Below, piece after piece: positions 7,387 to 15,209 of a stretch of 44,334 nt of DNA. Position 1 is the first letter of the stretch, and every line of letters begins with the position of its first letter. The translations under genes were made by a program, and so were the position numbers. Origin of the DNA: Spirosoma sp. (lineage in GTDB: Bacteria > Bacteroidota > Bacteroidia > Cytophagales > Spirosomataceae); contig NZ_JAPLET010000012.1 in assembly GCF_026391055.1 (NCBI RefSeq), positions 1-44,334 of the forward strand, given 5' to 3'. Under the pieces are notes generated by a model. It was not told the origin of the DNA and ran no database searches. It saw only the letters and a program-made list of their open reading frames with translations.

Positions 7387-8166
7387 TTACCCGTGATTGG
7401 CGTCGGAAGGATCGTCGAGCGAGTGAGCAATCAGTTTAGCGAGACTAATGGCTCCCTTTTTGGCCTGGGCCATACTGCCAGGTGCCTGAACGACAACGCT
7501 GAAAACGTGATTGTTATACAAGACGTGAAGTGATTTCTTGCCCGGTTCCCAGATGGCTTTGTCGCCAACCTCGGTTATGGCTTCGCCGGTTGCCGTGTTT
7601 TTGGCAGGCGTAGCAATGGGTGGGCTTGGGGCGGTGATACCCTCCAGCGGAGCCGATGGGTCGGCACCCCGTGTGGAGTCCTCCTGTGGGGTAGTAGACT
7701 CTGTCGTGGCGGGGAATTCGGCACCGGTGCCTTCAGGGGCCGGGCCGTAAATGGTTGGTTTAGGCTGGTTAGTCTGCTCCTGGGCTACATTGGCCTGTGG
7801 TTCAAACAGCTTGTTGAAATGGTACTCGGACTGGAACGTCGACTCAAACGGCTTCTTGCTTTCCAGGTAGAATCCAATTTTGTTTTTCCCCCACCGAAGT
7901 TCGCAGTTGTTGAGCCCGCTGTATTTCTCCAGTTCGACATCTTCGCCGAGTTTAAAAAGGTTTTTGACAAACTCTTCGGGGAGGTAGTTGCACCGTTCCT
8001 GATAGCGGTAATCGGTACTGAGCAGCCAGGTGCCACTAACGCGTCGGGCCAGTTTACTGTCGGCATCTCCGGCACCGGCGGCATTAAGGGTCTCTAAATT
8101 ATCCCGACTTTGGGTCGAACAGGCTGCCAGACACAGCCCCATGAATAATAGCTTTACTTGTTTCAT
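7387..8166 (-). CDS. Outer-membrane lipoprotein, unknown function
   Basis: 259 residues from ATG 8166 (MKQVKLLFMGLCLAACSTQ). The signal peptide ends in a lipobox (CLAAC) with lipidated Cys at about residue 16. An in-frame start at 8232 would put 22 polar residues before the signal and is rejected. The first folded part (about 40-130: GTWLLSTDYRYQERCNYLPEEF...CELRWGKNKIGFYLESKKPF) contains two Cys that could form a disulfide. Residues ~140-200 are a Pro/Thr/Glu-rich linker. The last ~60 residues (GKKSLHVLYNNHVFSVVVQAPGSMAQAKKGAISLAKLIAHSL) form a small beta/helix unit of the kind found in surface lipoproteins. No named family recognised. Confidence 0.7.
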   Translation of the reverse strand: MKQVKLLFMGLCLAACSTQSRDNLETLNAAGAGDADSKLARRVSGTWLLSTDYRYQERCNYLPEEFVKNLFKLGEDVELEKYSGLNNCELRWGKNKIGFYLESKKPFESTFQSEYHFNKLFEPQANVAQEQTNQPKPTIYGPAPEGTGAEFPATTESTTPQEDSTRGADPSAPLEGITAPSPPIATPAKNTATGEAITEVGDKAIWEPGKKSLHVLYNNHVFSVVVQAPGSMAQAKKGAISLAKLIAHSLDDPSDANHG

Positions 8167-8295
8167 CCGTTTTTGGGTCAGACTAGGTAAAACACCGGTT
8201 GTACTTGACGGATGTGGTACATCCATCAACAAACAAACCCGCCCGGACTGAGAGGTAGGATGAAATTTGGTAGAATTGTGAGGGAAAGGGGAGAG

Positions 8296-8384
8296 GTAGT
8301 AGTAAGAGTGAGGAGCGAGGAGGGCTGGCGCACGCTGTGCTACCGGATAGCTCCTCGCTTCTAACTCCTCACTCCTACTACTTA
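8296..8384. repeat. Heptad-repeat hairpin between lipoprotein and M28 peptidase genes
   Basis: The left arm (8296-8333) is purine-rich and contains GTGAGGA and GCGAGGA. The right arm (8349-8384) reads in 7-base steps CTCCTCG, CTTCTAA, CTCCTCA, CTCCTAC, TACTTAC. The arms are imperfect reverse complements around a ~15-bp centre, so the locus can form a long hairpin. It lies just past the M28 stop on that gene's strand and may slow or end transcription. Confidence 0.6.
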
Positions 8385-8386
8385 CC

Positions 8387-9982
8387 CTACTGCTTGTTAC
8401 TATCGACCACTAAACGCTGGTCGCGGTTGGCGATTTCCCAGGCGGTGTAGAACACAAGCCGGGCGGATTTTTCGGCCAGTTTGAAGTCGATTTTCTCGAT
8501 GTCGTCCGTTGGCTTATGGTAATCCGGGTGCAGCCCGTTGAAATAGAAAATGATGGGGATCTGGTGCTTGGCGAAGTTGTAGTGATCCGACCGGTAATAG
8601 ATGCGCTGAGAATCCTGCGGATCGTTGTACTTATAGTCCAGCTCCATGTTGATGTGATTCTTATTCGTCTCTTCGCTGATTTTGTGCAGTTCTGACGAGA
8701 GCTTGTCCGAGCCGATTACGTAGATGTAATTCTCATTTTTGCCCAGGTGCAGGTCATCGACCCGGCCCACCATGTCGATATTCAGGTCGGCCACGGTCTT
8801 CTCCAGCGGAATGACCGGGCTCATGTCGGCATAGTACTGCGAGCCGAGCAGCCCTTTTTCTTCACCCGAAACGGTCAGGAACAGAATGGAACGGCGAGGG
8901 CCTTTGCCAGCGGCTTTGGCTTTGGCGAAAGCCTGCGCAATTTCCAGTACCGATACCGTTCCCGACCCGTCGTCGTTGGCTCCGTTGTTGATCTGGCCGT
9001 CGGCGCTGATGCCAATGTGGTCGTAGTGCGACGAAACAACCAGTACTTCATCTTTCTTGTCGGTCCCTTCAATAAAGCCCAGCACGTTCGACGATTCGGT
9101 TTTCTCATCGACCCGATCCGCTTTAACGGCCACGTTGCCTGCCAGAGATGACGGTACTGGTTTGGCTGATTGAGCTACCTGGGTCATCGTTTGCGTCAAC
9201 GTAGCGGGGGAGGTGTTCAGCAGACTGGCGGCCATATCGGCCGTGACCAGAAAAACACCCATTGTGCCTACGTTTTCGGCACCCGCCTTCAGGCTCAGCC
9301 GGTTGAACCGCGCCTGCATGGCACTCCGCTGGGTAAGCAACTGCTTAAACGCTTCGGCCGATTCGGCCGAAACAATGAACAATTGAGCTGCCCCATTTTC
9401 TTTAGCTAACAGACTTTTAGCCCGCCATCCGTTCGGACCGCCCCATTTTGAAGCTTCGGTGTTTCCACTGACGAGTTTTTTGCCATCGGCGGTCTTGGGC
9501 TCATCGTCCAGAACAATAATGGCTTTGCCTTTTATATCACGTCCCGCATAGTCATCGTAATTCGTATCGCCAATGCCGTAACCGGCAAATACCGTTTCGT
9601 AGCTCGTTTCGGTGGGCAGATACAATAGCCCATTCGGCATGAAATCTTTGGACGGCTCGAAGCGTTTTCCGCCCGCGCTGACGAAGAAATCACCCCAGTT
9701 TTTCTTGTAAAGCGTGTAGGGTTGCTGATAAACCAGCTTGCCATCGTCGGCCTTGACGATGGGTTTCAGTCCTTCGGCGGCAAACTGGGTGGCAATGTAT
9801 TCAGCGGCTTTGCGTTGCCCACGGGTTCCGGTTTCGCGACCTTCCATATCGTCGGCCGCCAGCACGCGGAGGTGTTTTTCAAGATCGCTGGCGGTGATGG
9901 TATTGGCAAATTTTTCCTGCGCACTACTCACAAAAGGCAGGGAAATGAGCCCGGCCGACAGCATTAGTTGTTGAAATGTCAT
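8387..9982 (-). CDS. Secreted M28-family metallopeptidase with PA domain
   Basis: 531-residue exported zinc aminopeptidase or carboxypeptidase of the M28 family. The signal peptide is about residues 1-21 (ending VSSAQ). A pro-segment (ITASDLEKHLRVLAADDMEGRETGTRG, ~30-55) is the usual M28 start. A protease-associated insertion spans about residues 115-290. The two-zinc centre is HYDHIG (~319-324), NDDGSG (~336-341), the catalytic Glu pair in SGEEKG, NIDMVGR, and a last His in DYHKPTDD. Length and order fit bacterial M28 enzymes of the Bacteroidota envelope. Role: trimming peptides outside the cytoplasm. It sits alone between a palindromic repeat and the LPG-synthase-type gene, with ~100 bp on the upstream side. 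Confidence 0.92.
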   Translation of the reverse strand: MTFQQLMLSAGLISLPFVSSAQEKFANTITASDLEKHLRVLAADDMEGRETGTRGQRKAAEYIATQFAAEGLKPIVKADDGKLVYQQPYTLYKKNWGDFFVSAGGKRFEPSKDFMPNGLLYLPTETSYETVFAGYGIGDTNYDDYAGRDIKGKAIIVLDDEPKTADGKKLVSGNTEASKWGGPNGWRAKSLLAKENGAAQLFIVSAESAEAFKQLLTQRSAMQARFNRLSLKAGAENVGTMGVFLVTADMAASLLNTSPATLTQTMTQVAQSAKPVPSSLAGNVAVKADRVDEKTESSNVLGFIEGTDKKDEVLVVSSHYDHIGISADGQINNGANDDGSGTVSVLEIAQAFAKAKAAGKGPRRSILFLTVSGEEKGLLGSQYYADMSPVIPLEKTVADLNIDMVGRVDDLHLGKNENYIYVIGSDKLSSELHKISEETNKNHINMELDYKYNDPQDSQRIYYRSDHYNFAKHQIPIIFYFNGLHPDYHKPTDDIEKIDFKLAEKSARLVFYTAWEIANRDQRLVVDSNKQ

Positions 9983-10083
9983 GTAACAGATTTGTTTGAG
10001 AATCTAATCAATTCACAATATACGATGGGTATAACGATAAATGGAGCAGGTTATAGATAGTAAAGGCTCCGTTTTTTCGGCGT

Positions 10084-11085
10084 TCATGCGTCCCGTTCCA
10101 AGGGGGTTGGCTGTTTACGTTGCTGTACCAATACCGGGACGATCAGGAAACTCAGGCTACTGAATAACAGATTGAACCCAAAGCCAACGGCGTGCATGAA
10201 CGTTGCCAGCGAAACCCCCTCTGCGGTACTGAAGCCATACAGCACCAGCGCCCGGCTGACCAGAAAATGGTAAGTGCCGATACCCCCCTGCGTTGGTACG
10301 GCCAATCCCCCCAGCGAACTGACCGCCAGAATAGTAAGGGCTGCGGTAAGCGGCAGTTGCTGCGTGCTGTCGGTAGCCAGTAGCAAAACATATGTTGTTA
10401 ACCAGGCAAAAACCTGAATGAGCAGGGTAATTGATACGAACAGGCCTGGTTTCGGGAGTTGGCGGATGGCCATGAACCCCCGGCCAAATCCCGAAACCAG
10501 ATCAGCGAATTTCAGGATGAGCGGGTGGCTTTGTGCTGTAGAGCGCCTGCGAACTTGCCAGATGATGACGGTTGCCAGCAAGACCAGTATCAGACCTACT
10601 ACCAGTAGCAACATACCCGGTAGCGCGAGTGTCAAGTTGGCGAAATAGGCTTTTGCCCGGCCAAATTCCAGGATAACTGTCAGCAGTAACACGAGAACCA
10701 GCATGAGTAAATCGATGATTCGCTCGGCGACGACTGAGCCTATTCCCTGCGAAACGGGGATGCCGTCCGTTTGCTGAAGGGTGCCGCAACGGGTAAGCTC
10801 ACCGGCTCCCGGCACGATCATACTCGCCAGCGACCCGGCCAGGAGTGCCACCGTGGCCCGAAACAGAGACGGTTTGTAGCCAATGGCCTGGAGGGTAAGC
10901 TGCCAGCGGGCCGCCCGGAGAATATAAAACAGACCGATTAGCAGACCCACCAGCCCCAGCAGGCCGTAGTCAGCTTTTTTGAACTGACTGCCAATTTGGG
11001 CCAGTGGTACATCGTTCAGAACATACCAGAGTAAACCAGCGGCTAGGAAAATCGGCACTACCTGCCGCATGACCCGTTTATTCAT
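10084..11085 (-). CDS. LPG-synthase-type/flippase-like multipass membrane protein
   Basis: 333 residues with about eight hydrophobic segments. The pattern (FYILRAARWQLTLQAIG near residue 55, then AGSLASMIVPGAGELTRCGTLQQTDGIPVSQGIGSVVAERIIDLL at ~88-132) is the signature of the lysylphosphatidylglycerol-synthase transmembrane domain family (UPF0104/AglD-type). Members that lack the C-terminal aminoacyl-transferase domain, as here, are linked to lipid or polyprenyl-linked sugar handling. The C-terminal part keeps GGLAVPTQGGIGTYHFLVSRAL. It is divergent from the glycan operon starting at 11206, separated by 120 bp, which supports a shared envelope-glycan role. Confidence 0.85.
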   Translation of the reverse strand: MNKRVMRQVVPIFLAAGLLWYVLNDVPLAQIGSQFKKADYGLLGLVGLLIGLFYILRAARWQLTLQAIGYKPSLFRATVALLAGSLASMIVPGAGELTRCGTLQQTDGIPVSQGIGSVVAERIIDLLMLVLVLLLTVILEFGRAKAYFANLTLALPGMLLLVVGLILVLLATVIIWQVRRRSTAQSHPLILKFADLVSGFGRGFMAIRQLPKPGLFVSITLLIQVFAWLTTYVLLLATDSTQQLPLTAALTILAVSSLGGLAVPTQGGIGTYHFLVSRALVLYGFSTAEGVSLATFMHAVGFGFNLLFSSLSFLIVPVLVQQRKQPTPLERDA

Positions 11086-11125
11086 GTGGCCAAATTACCG
11101 ATTTCCGGAAAGAAAATGCCGGATG

Positions 11126-11156
11126 TTGGCAAACTGGCATGGTATTAGTAAGTTTG
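11126..11156 (+). promoter_or_regulatory. Bacteroidota-type promoter of the glycan operon
   Basis: TTG at 11126-11128, 20 bp, then TAAGTTTG at 11149-11156. This is an exact match to the -7 consensus TAnnTTTG with a -33 TTG at the favoured spacing. Transcription would start near 11162, giving a leader of about 44 bases before the ATG at 11206. Confidence 0.6.
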
Positions 11157-11205
11157 ATTACGCGTACTGCTAACCCATTCCGAAAATTCGTTCATTGCCT
11201 TTCCT

Positions 11206-13293
11206 ATGTCCAAGAAACAAAAAGGCCGGGCCGCTAGTGTCAGTGACAGCCCAGCCCCGAAACCCCCGACTCCCGCAAACCCCAAGCCAGATCAGCCTAT
11301 ATTTCAACCCGTTGATTTCGATGGGGATGCATCTGCCTTTGACTTGATTCGGTTTACAAAACGGGTGAAAATTACGCTCGGGGTGTTTGTAGGTCTGTTT
11401 CTGTTGTTTGTCCTGTTCAAATGGCATTATGTGTCGCTGCCCATCTGGAACACGATTCTGCCCGACGGCTCTCCGACCACCCGTGGCCTGGTTGCCGGAA
11501 CACCCAAACAAATTCGGATGGACGATTATGCGGTGGCGGCTCCCTGGATTCTCTCCAATGCCACCAACGGGTTTGCGCAGGAAAACGAAGCCATTGGCGG
11601 ACTGAACTCCTCGCTGATACTTTTACCGACGCATCACGTGGTTACGCTGTTCAGGCCGGGGCATTGGGGATTCATGTTTCTTGATACCGAACGGGGCTAC
11701 AGCTGGATTTACGACATAAATCCGCTTATTCTGCTGGTTGGTTCGTTCCTGTTTTTCCTGCTCATTACCCGCAATCAATATGGCTTATCACTGGTGGGGG
11801 CACTTACGTTGCTGCTATCGTCCGGTACGGTTCGCTGGTCGTTTATCCCGTCGGCCATGATCGGGTATTGCTGCGGTGCTTTCGTGGCGGTCGTCTACCT
11901 GCTGTACGAAAAGAAACCGATGCGGATCGCCCTTTTTGCGCTTTTACTCGTCTGGCTGGTCTGTTCCTTTGCCCTGATCCTGTATCCGCCTTACCAACTG
12001 CCCATGGCTTACCTGTTCGGCTTTGCGCTGATCGGGTATCTGGCCAACAACTACCGTTCTATTTTTCCGCTCAAAGGCGTTGTGGTCAAGCTGGCTTCAC
12101 TGGCCGTTGCGGCCGGTCTGGCGGGCGTTGTGCTGTGGCTGTTCCTGGGCGATGTACAGGAGACGCTCAAGGCAGTGACCGGTACGGTGTATCCGGGCCA
12201 GCGCAGCGAAAGCGGGGGCACGGGCTTTGTAGGGAACTGGTATTCTGAATATTACAGCTGGTTTTTCGATGATCAAAAAGTACCTAAAAGCTGGCTGAAT
12301 ATCTGCGAATTATCACACTACCTCAATTTTGCGCCGGTCATCGTTCCGCTGATGATCCTGCTGTTTGTCCTTACCCGGAAAATCGACTGGATGCTGGCTG
12401 CCATAGCGCTGTTTGTCGTGCTGATGTGGATCTGGGTGGAGGTGGGCTTCCCGACAGGACTAGCCAAAGCCAGCCTGATGAGCATGGTACCCACGCGCCG
12501 GGCGCAGATTCCGATGGGTGTTGGCGGGATTATTCTGCTGATTGCCTACCTGGGAGCCATTCGGGATAGCGCCATTAGTGATTTGTACCGGCGGATTCCG
12601 GTTTGGGGTAACGCCCTGGCCCTGACCGCTATCGTTGGTTTCGTCGTCTATACCGCCTATGTGAATGTCAATGATTCGGAAGGGTTAATCAAGCCATATC
12701 AGACATTCGTGCCGGTTGTGTTTTTCGCGTTCATGAATGCATTGCTGCTGTTCACCATTCCGGTGCGTTACCGGGTAACGATTTTTTGCGCCGGGTTGCT
12801 GGTTTTCCTGCTGCCAAACCTAAAAGCAAATCCGCTCTCGAAAGGGCTGAGCCCCATTACCGAAAACGTGTTTTATAAAACCGTCCGGCAACTGGTAGAG
12901 CAGGACCCGCAGGCCCGCTGGCTGGTAAATGGCAGCCAGTACTTAACGTATATGGTTACGGCAACAGGAGCCCAACAAATTACGGGGGTCAAATACCTGC
13001 CCGACAGAAAGCACGTGCTAAAGGTGCTGGACCCGGAAATGAAGCGGGATTCGGCCTATAACCGATACGCCCACGTAACGAATCAGAGCTATATCAACGG
13101 CCGCGACTCGGTGATTCTGGTCAATCAGTTCGAGGATGCCTACGTGATTGCGATGGACCCCTGTTCGCCCCGGATGAAGCAGTTGAACGTTAAATACCAG
13201 GTGTTCGACCACCAGCCCCAACCGGTAGAGGTGCGTTGCATGAAGTCGGTCGCCACGCTGGGCTCGTTAACCATTTATCAGGCTAATCCCTAG
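11206..13293 (+). CDS. Large polytopic membrane protein, DUF7657-like, candidate GT-C glycosyltransferase
   Basis: 695 residues. A Pro/Lys-rich cytoplasmic N-terminus (~1-55) leads into the first helix (~60-80), followed by an outside loop with GTPKQIRMDDYAVAAPWILSNATNGF (~100-125) and then about ten more helices. A soluble C-terminal domain (~560-695) ends the protein. The acidic pair DD in the first outer loop and the general build resemble GT-C glycosyltransferases, which move a sugar from a polyprenyl-phosphate carrier on the outer face of the membrane. The 'IRMDDY...NGF...GFMFL' pattern looks like DUF7657. First gene of a rightward operon with a DPM1-like GT2 ten bases downstream, which could make the lipid-linked sugar it would use. 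Enzymatic role is inference. Confidence 0.7.
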   Translation: MSKKQKGRAASVSDSPAPKPPTPANPKPDQPIFQPVDFDGDASAFDLIRFTKRVKITLGVFVGLFLLFVLFKWHYVSLPIWNTILPDGSPTTRGLVAGTPKQIRMDDYAVAAPWILSNATNGFAQENEAIGGLNSSLILLPTHHVVTLFRPGHWGFMFLDTERGYSWIYDINPLILLVGSFLFFLLITRNQYGLSLVGALTLLLSSGTVRWSFIPSAMIGYCCGAFVAVVYLLYEKKPMRIALFALLLVWLVCSFALILYPPYQLPMAYLFGFALIGYLANNYRSIFPLKGVVVKLASLAVAAGLAGVVLWLFLGDVQETLKAVTGTVYPGQRSESGGTGFVGNWYSEYYSWFFDDQKVPKSWLNICELSHYLNFAPVIVPLMILLFVLTRKIDWMLAAIALFVVLMWIWVEVGFPTGLAKASLMSMVPTRRAQIPMGVGGIILLIAYLGAIRDSAISDLYRRIPVWGNALALTAIVGFVVYTAYVNVNDSEGLIKPYQTFVPVVFFAFMNALLLFTIPVRYRVTIFCAGLLVFLLPNLKANPLSKGLSPITENVFYKTVRQLVEQDPQARWLVNGSQYLTYMVTATGAQQITGVKYLPDRKHVLKVLDPEMKRDSAYNRYAHVTNQSYINGRDSVILVNQFEDAYVIAMDPCSPRMKQLNVKYQVFDHQPQPVEVRCMKSVATLGSLTIYQANP

Positions 13294-13303
13294 GGCAATC
13301 CGA

Positions 13304-14035
13304 ATGACTCCCCAACCGCATATTCTGGTTATCGTACCCTGCTACAATGAGCAGGGCGCTATTGCCAATGTGGTGCATGAGCTGACTGCCGTACGGGATC
13401 GGGAAGGGTATGCGCTGGATATTCTGGTTGTTAATGACTGCTCGACTGATAATTCGCTCACCATAATCCGGTCGCTGCCCTGTTCGTACCTGAACCTGCC
13501 GGTCAACCTTGGTATTGGCGGGGCTATGCACAGCGGCTATAGGTACGCGTACCAAAACGGGTATGACATAGCCGTGCAGATGGACGGCGACGGGCAGCAT
13601 CCGGCCAACGAACTGCCAGCGGTGTTACGGCCAATTTTTCAGCAGGAAGCCGATGTGTCCATCGGGTCGCGGTTTATCAGCCGGGAGGGGTTTCAGTCGT
13701 CGTTTAGCCGCCGGTTGGGAATTCAATACTTTCGCTGGTTGAATCAATTGCTCATCGGCGAAACCGTTCACGACAGTACATCGGGCTTTCGGGCATTCAA
13801 CCGCCGAACCATTGAGATCGTAAATCGTTATTATCCCGACGAATACCCTGAGCCAGAGTCTATTGTGCAATTTGGTTTGCAGGGGCTTCGTATTCGGGAA
13901 GTGCCCGTCCGTATGCGTAACCGGGAAGAGGGTGTATCGTCCATCAACACAAGTCGGGCGTTGTATTACATGCTCAAAGTGTCGCTGGGAATCGTGTTTA
14001 TGTATTTTCGTCTGAACAATAAACGGCATCGCTGA
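13304..14035 (+). CDS. Glycosyltransferase family 2, dolichyl/polyprenyl-phosphate-sugar synthase-like
   Basis: 243-residue GT-A enzyme. The N-terminus ILVIVPCYNEQGAIANVV binds the nucleotide sugar. ILVVNDCSTDNS and NLGIGGAMHSGYRYA follow, and the metal site is DGDGQH (~89-94). The acceptor-side segment is GSRFISREGFQSSFSRRLGIQYFRWLNQLLIG with DSTSGFRAFNRR. These are the features of DPM1/polyprenyl-phosphate-mannose or -glucose synthases, which load a sugar onto a lipid carrier at the inner face of the membrane. The protein has no C-terminal membrane helices, unlike many bacterial relatives. Its stop overlaps the start of the DUF2304 membrane-protein gene by one base, suggesting that partner supplies the anchor. 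Confidence 0.9.
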   Translation: MTPQPHILVIVPCYNEQGAIANVVHELTAVRDREGYALDILVVNDCSTDNSLTIIRSLPCSYLNLPVNLGIGGAMHSGYRYAYQNGYDIAVQMDGDGQHPANELPAVLRPIFQQEADVSIGSRFISREGFQSSFSRRLGIQYFRWLNQLLIGETVHDSTSGFRAFNRRTIEIVNRYYPDEYPEPESIVQFGLQGLRIREVPVRMRNREEGVSSINTSRALYYMLKVSLGIVFMYFRLNNKRHR

Positions 14036-14442
14036 TGGCTTCGGTACCCATAACCATCCAGATTATCAGCTTATTGAGCGCCCTGTTATTTCTGCTCTTT
14101 ATTTTTCGGCTGATCGTAAAGGGAAAACTGCGTGAGGAGTATTCGATCTTGTGGATTGTCTGCACCGTAATTCTGATCATCTTCTCGATCTGGCGAAAAG
14201 GTCTTGAGCAGATTTCACTGGCGCTGGGTGTATTCTACCCGCCTTCACTGATATTCCTGGGAGCCATCTTCGCGATCATCATTTTCCTGGTTCACCTATC
14301 GGTTGTGGTTTCCCGGCAGCAGAACCAGATAAAAGTACTGACGCAGGAAGTGGCGCTGCTCCGAAATGAACTCAAGAACCGGCACGTGATCAACGAGCCG
14401 GAAGCCAGCGGTGCGTCGCCATCGGCGGCTCTTACCAATTGA
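14035..14442 (+). CDS. DUF2304 small membrane protein
   Basis: 135 residues with three hydrophobic helices (about 8-27, 37-53 and 64-90: IQIISLLSALLFLLFIFRLI, SILWIVCTVILIIFSIW, PPSLIFLGAIFAIIIFLVHLSV), a basic loop GKLREEYSILW between the first two, then a cytoplasmic coiled-coil tail (VVSRQQNQIKVLTQEVALLRNELKN). This is the DUF2304 layout. Such proteins are regularly found beside GT2 genes of the polyprenyl-phosphate-sugar type. The 1-bp overlap with the GT2 stop implies translational coupling and fits a role as membrane partner of that enzyme. Biochemical function is not established. Confidence 0.88.
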   Translation: MASVPITIQIISLLSALLFLLFIFRLIVKGKLREEYSILWIVCTVILIIFSIWRKGLEQISLALGVFYPPSLIFLGAIFAIIIFLVHLSVVVSRQQNQIKVLTQEVALLRNELKNRHVINEPEASGASPSAALTN

Positions 14443-14444
14443 CT

Positions 14445-15209
14445 ATGCAACCCCTAATTAGCGTTATCACCCCATCGTACAACCAGGGCAACTTCATCCG
14501 ACAAACGGTGGAGTCGGTGCTTTCGCAGAACTACCCCCGCATCGAGTACATTGTGGTGGATGGGTTGTCGACAGATAATACGCTATCAATTCTGGGTGAG
14601 TATACCAGTCAACTCACGCTGATTGCCGAGCGGGACAGCGGCCAGACGGACGCGATCAACAAGGGGTTGCGCCGGGCTACCGGCGATATTGTCTGTTGGT
14701 TGAACTCCGACGATTATTTTCTGCCCGGTGCCCTGTCCATCGTCGGAAATTTCTTCGCCAATCACCCGGACAAGCTATGGCTCACCGGCGACTGCCAGAT
14801 TGTCGACGAAGCAGGCCACGCCATTCAGCAGCCCGTTCGGCACTATAAACGACTGCTTCGTTCGCTAACACCGGCTCTGTATCTGGGCATGACCAACGCC
14901 ATTTGCCAACCGGCTACTTTCTGGCGACGGGAGGCACACGCCCAACTGGGGTACCTGACGGAGTCGCTGCATTTTACCATGGATTACGACTGGTGGTTAC
15001 GCCTGCAAACGATTCAGCCACCGGCCATCCTGTCGCAACCGTTAACGGCTTTTCGTATTCACGCCAACTCCAAAGGCGGTAATCAGTACGGCCTTCAGTT
15101 CGATGAAGATTACCGGACATTCAGCCGATACTGGTCCGGAACGCCCATCCGATTTCTGCATAAGCTGCACAACCGGGCTATTACAACCGTTTATAACTTC
15201 GTTAAGTGA
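14445..15209 (+). CDS. Glycosyltransferase family 2 (GT-A, soluble)
   Basis: 254 residues from ATG 14445 (MQPLISVITPSYNQGNF); a TTG two codons earlier overlaps the upstream stop and is possible. The GT-A domain shows ISVITPSYNQGNFIRQTVESVLSQNYPRIEYIVVDGLSTDNT and the metal site NSDDYF (~85-90). MDYDWWLRL (~183-191) lies near the catalytic-base region, as in many GT2 enzymes that extend O-antigen or exopolysaccharide chains. No membrane segment, so it acts at the cytoplasmic face. It overlaps the next gene, GT9, by one base. Donor and acceptor sugars cannot be read from sequence. Confidence 0.9.
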   Translation: MQPLISVITPSYNQGNFIRQTVESVLSQNYPRIEYIVVDGLSTDNTLSILGEYTSQLTLIAERDSGQTDAINKGLRRATGDIVCWLNSDDYFLPGALSIVGNFFANHPDKLWLTGDCQIVDEAGHAIQQPVRHYKRLLRSLTPALYLGMTNAICQPATFWRREAHAQLGYLTESLHFTMDYDWWLRLQTIQPPAILSQPLTAFRIHANSKGGNQYGLQFDEDYRTFSRYWSGTPIRFLHKLHNRAITTVYNFVK

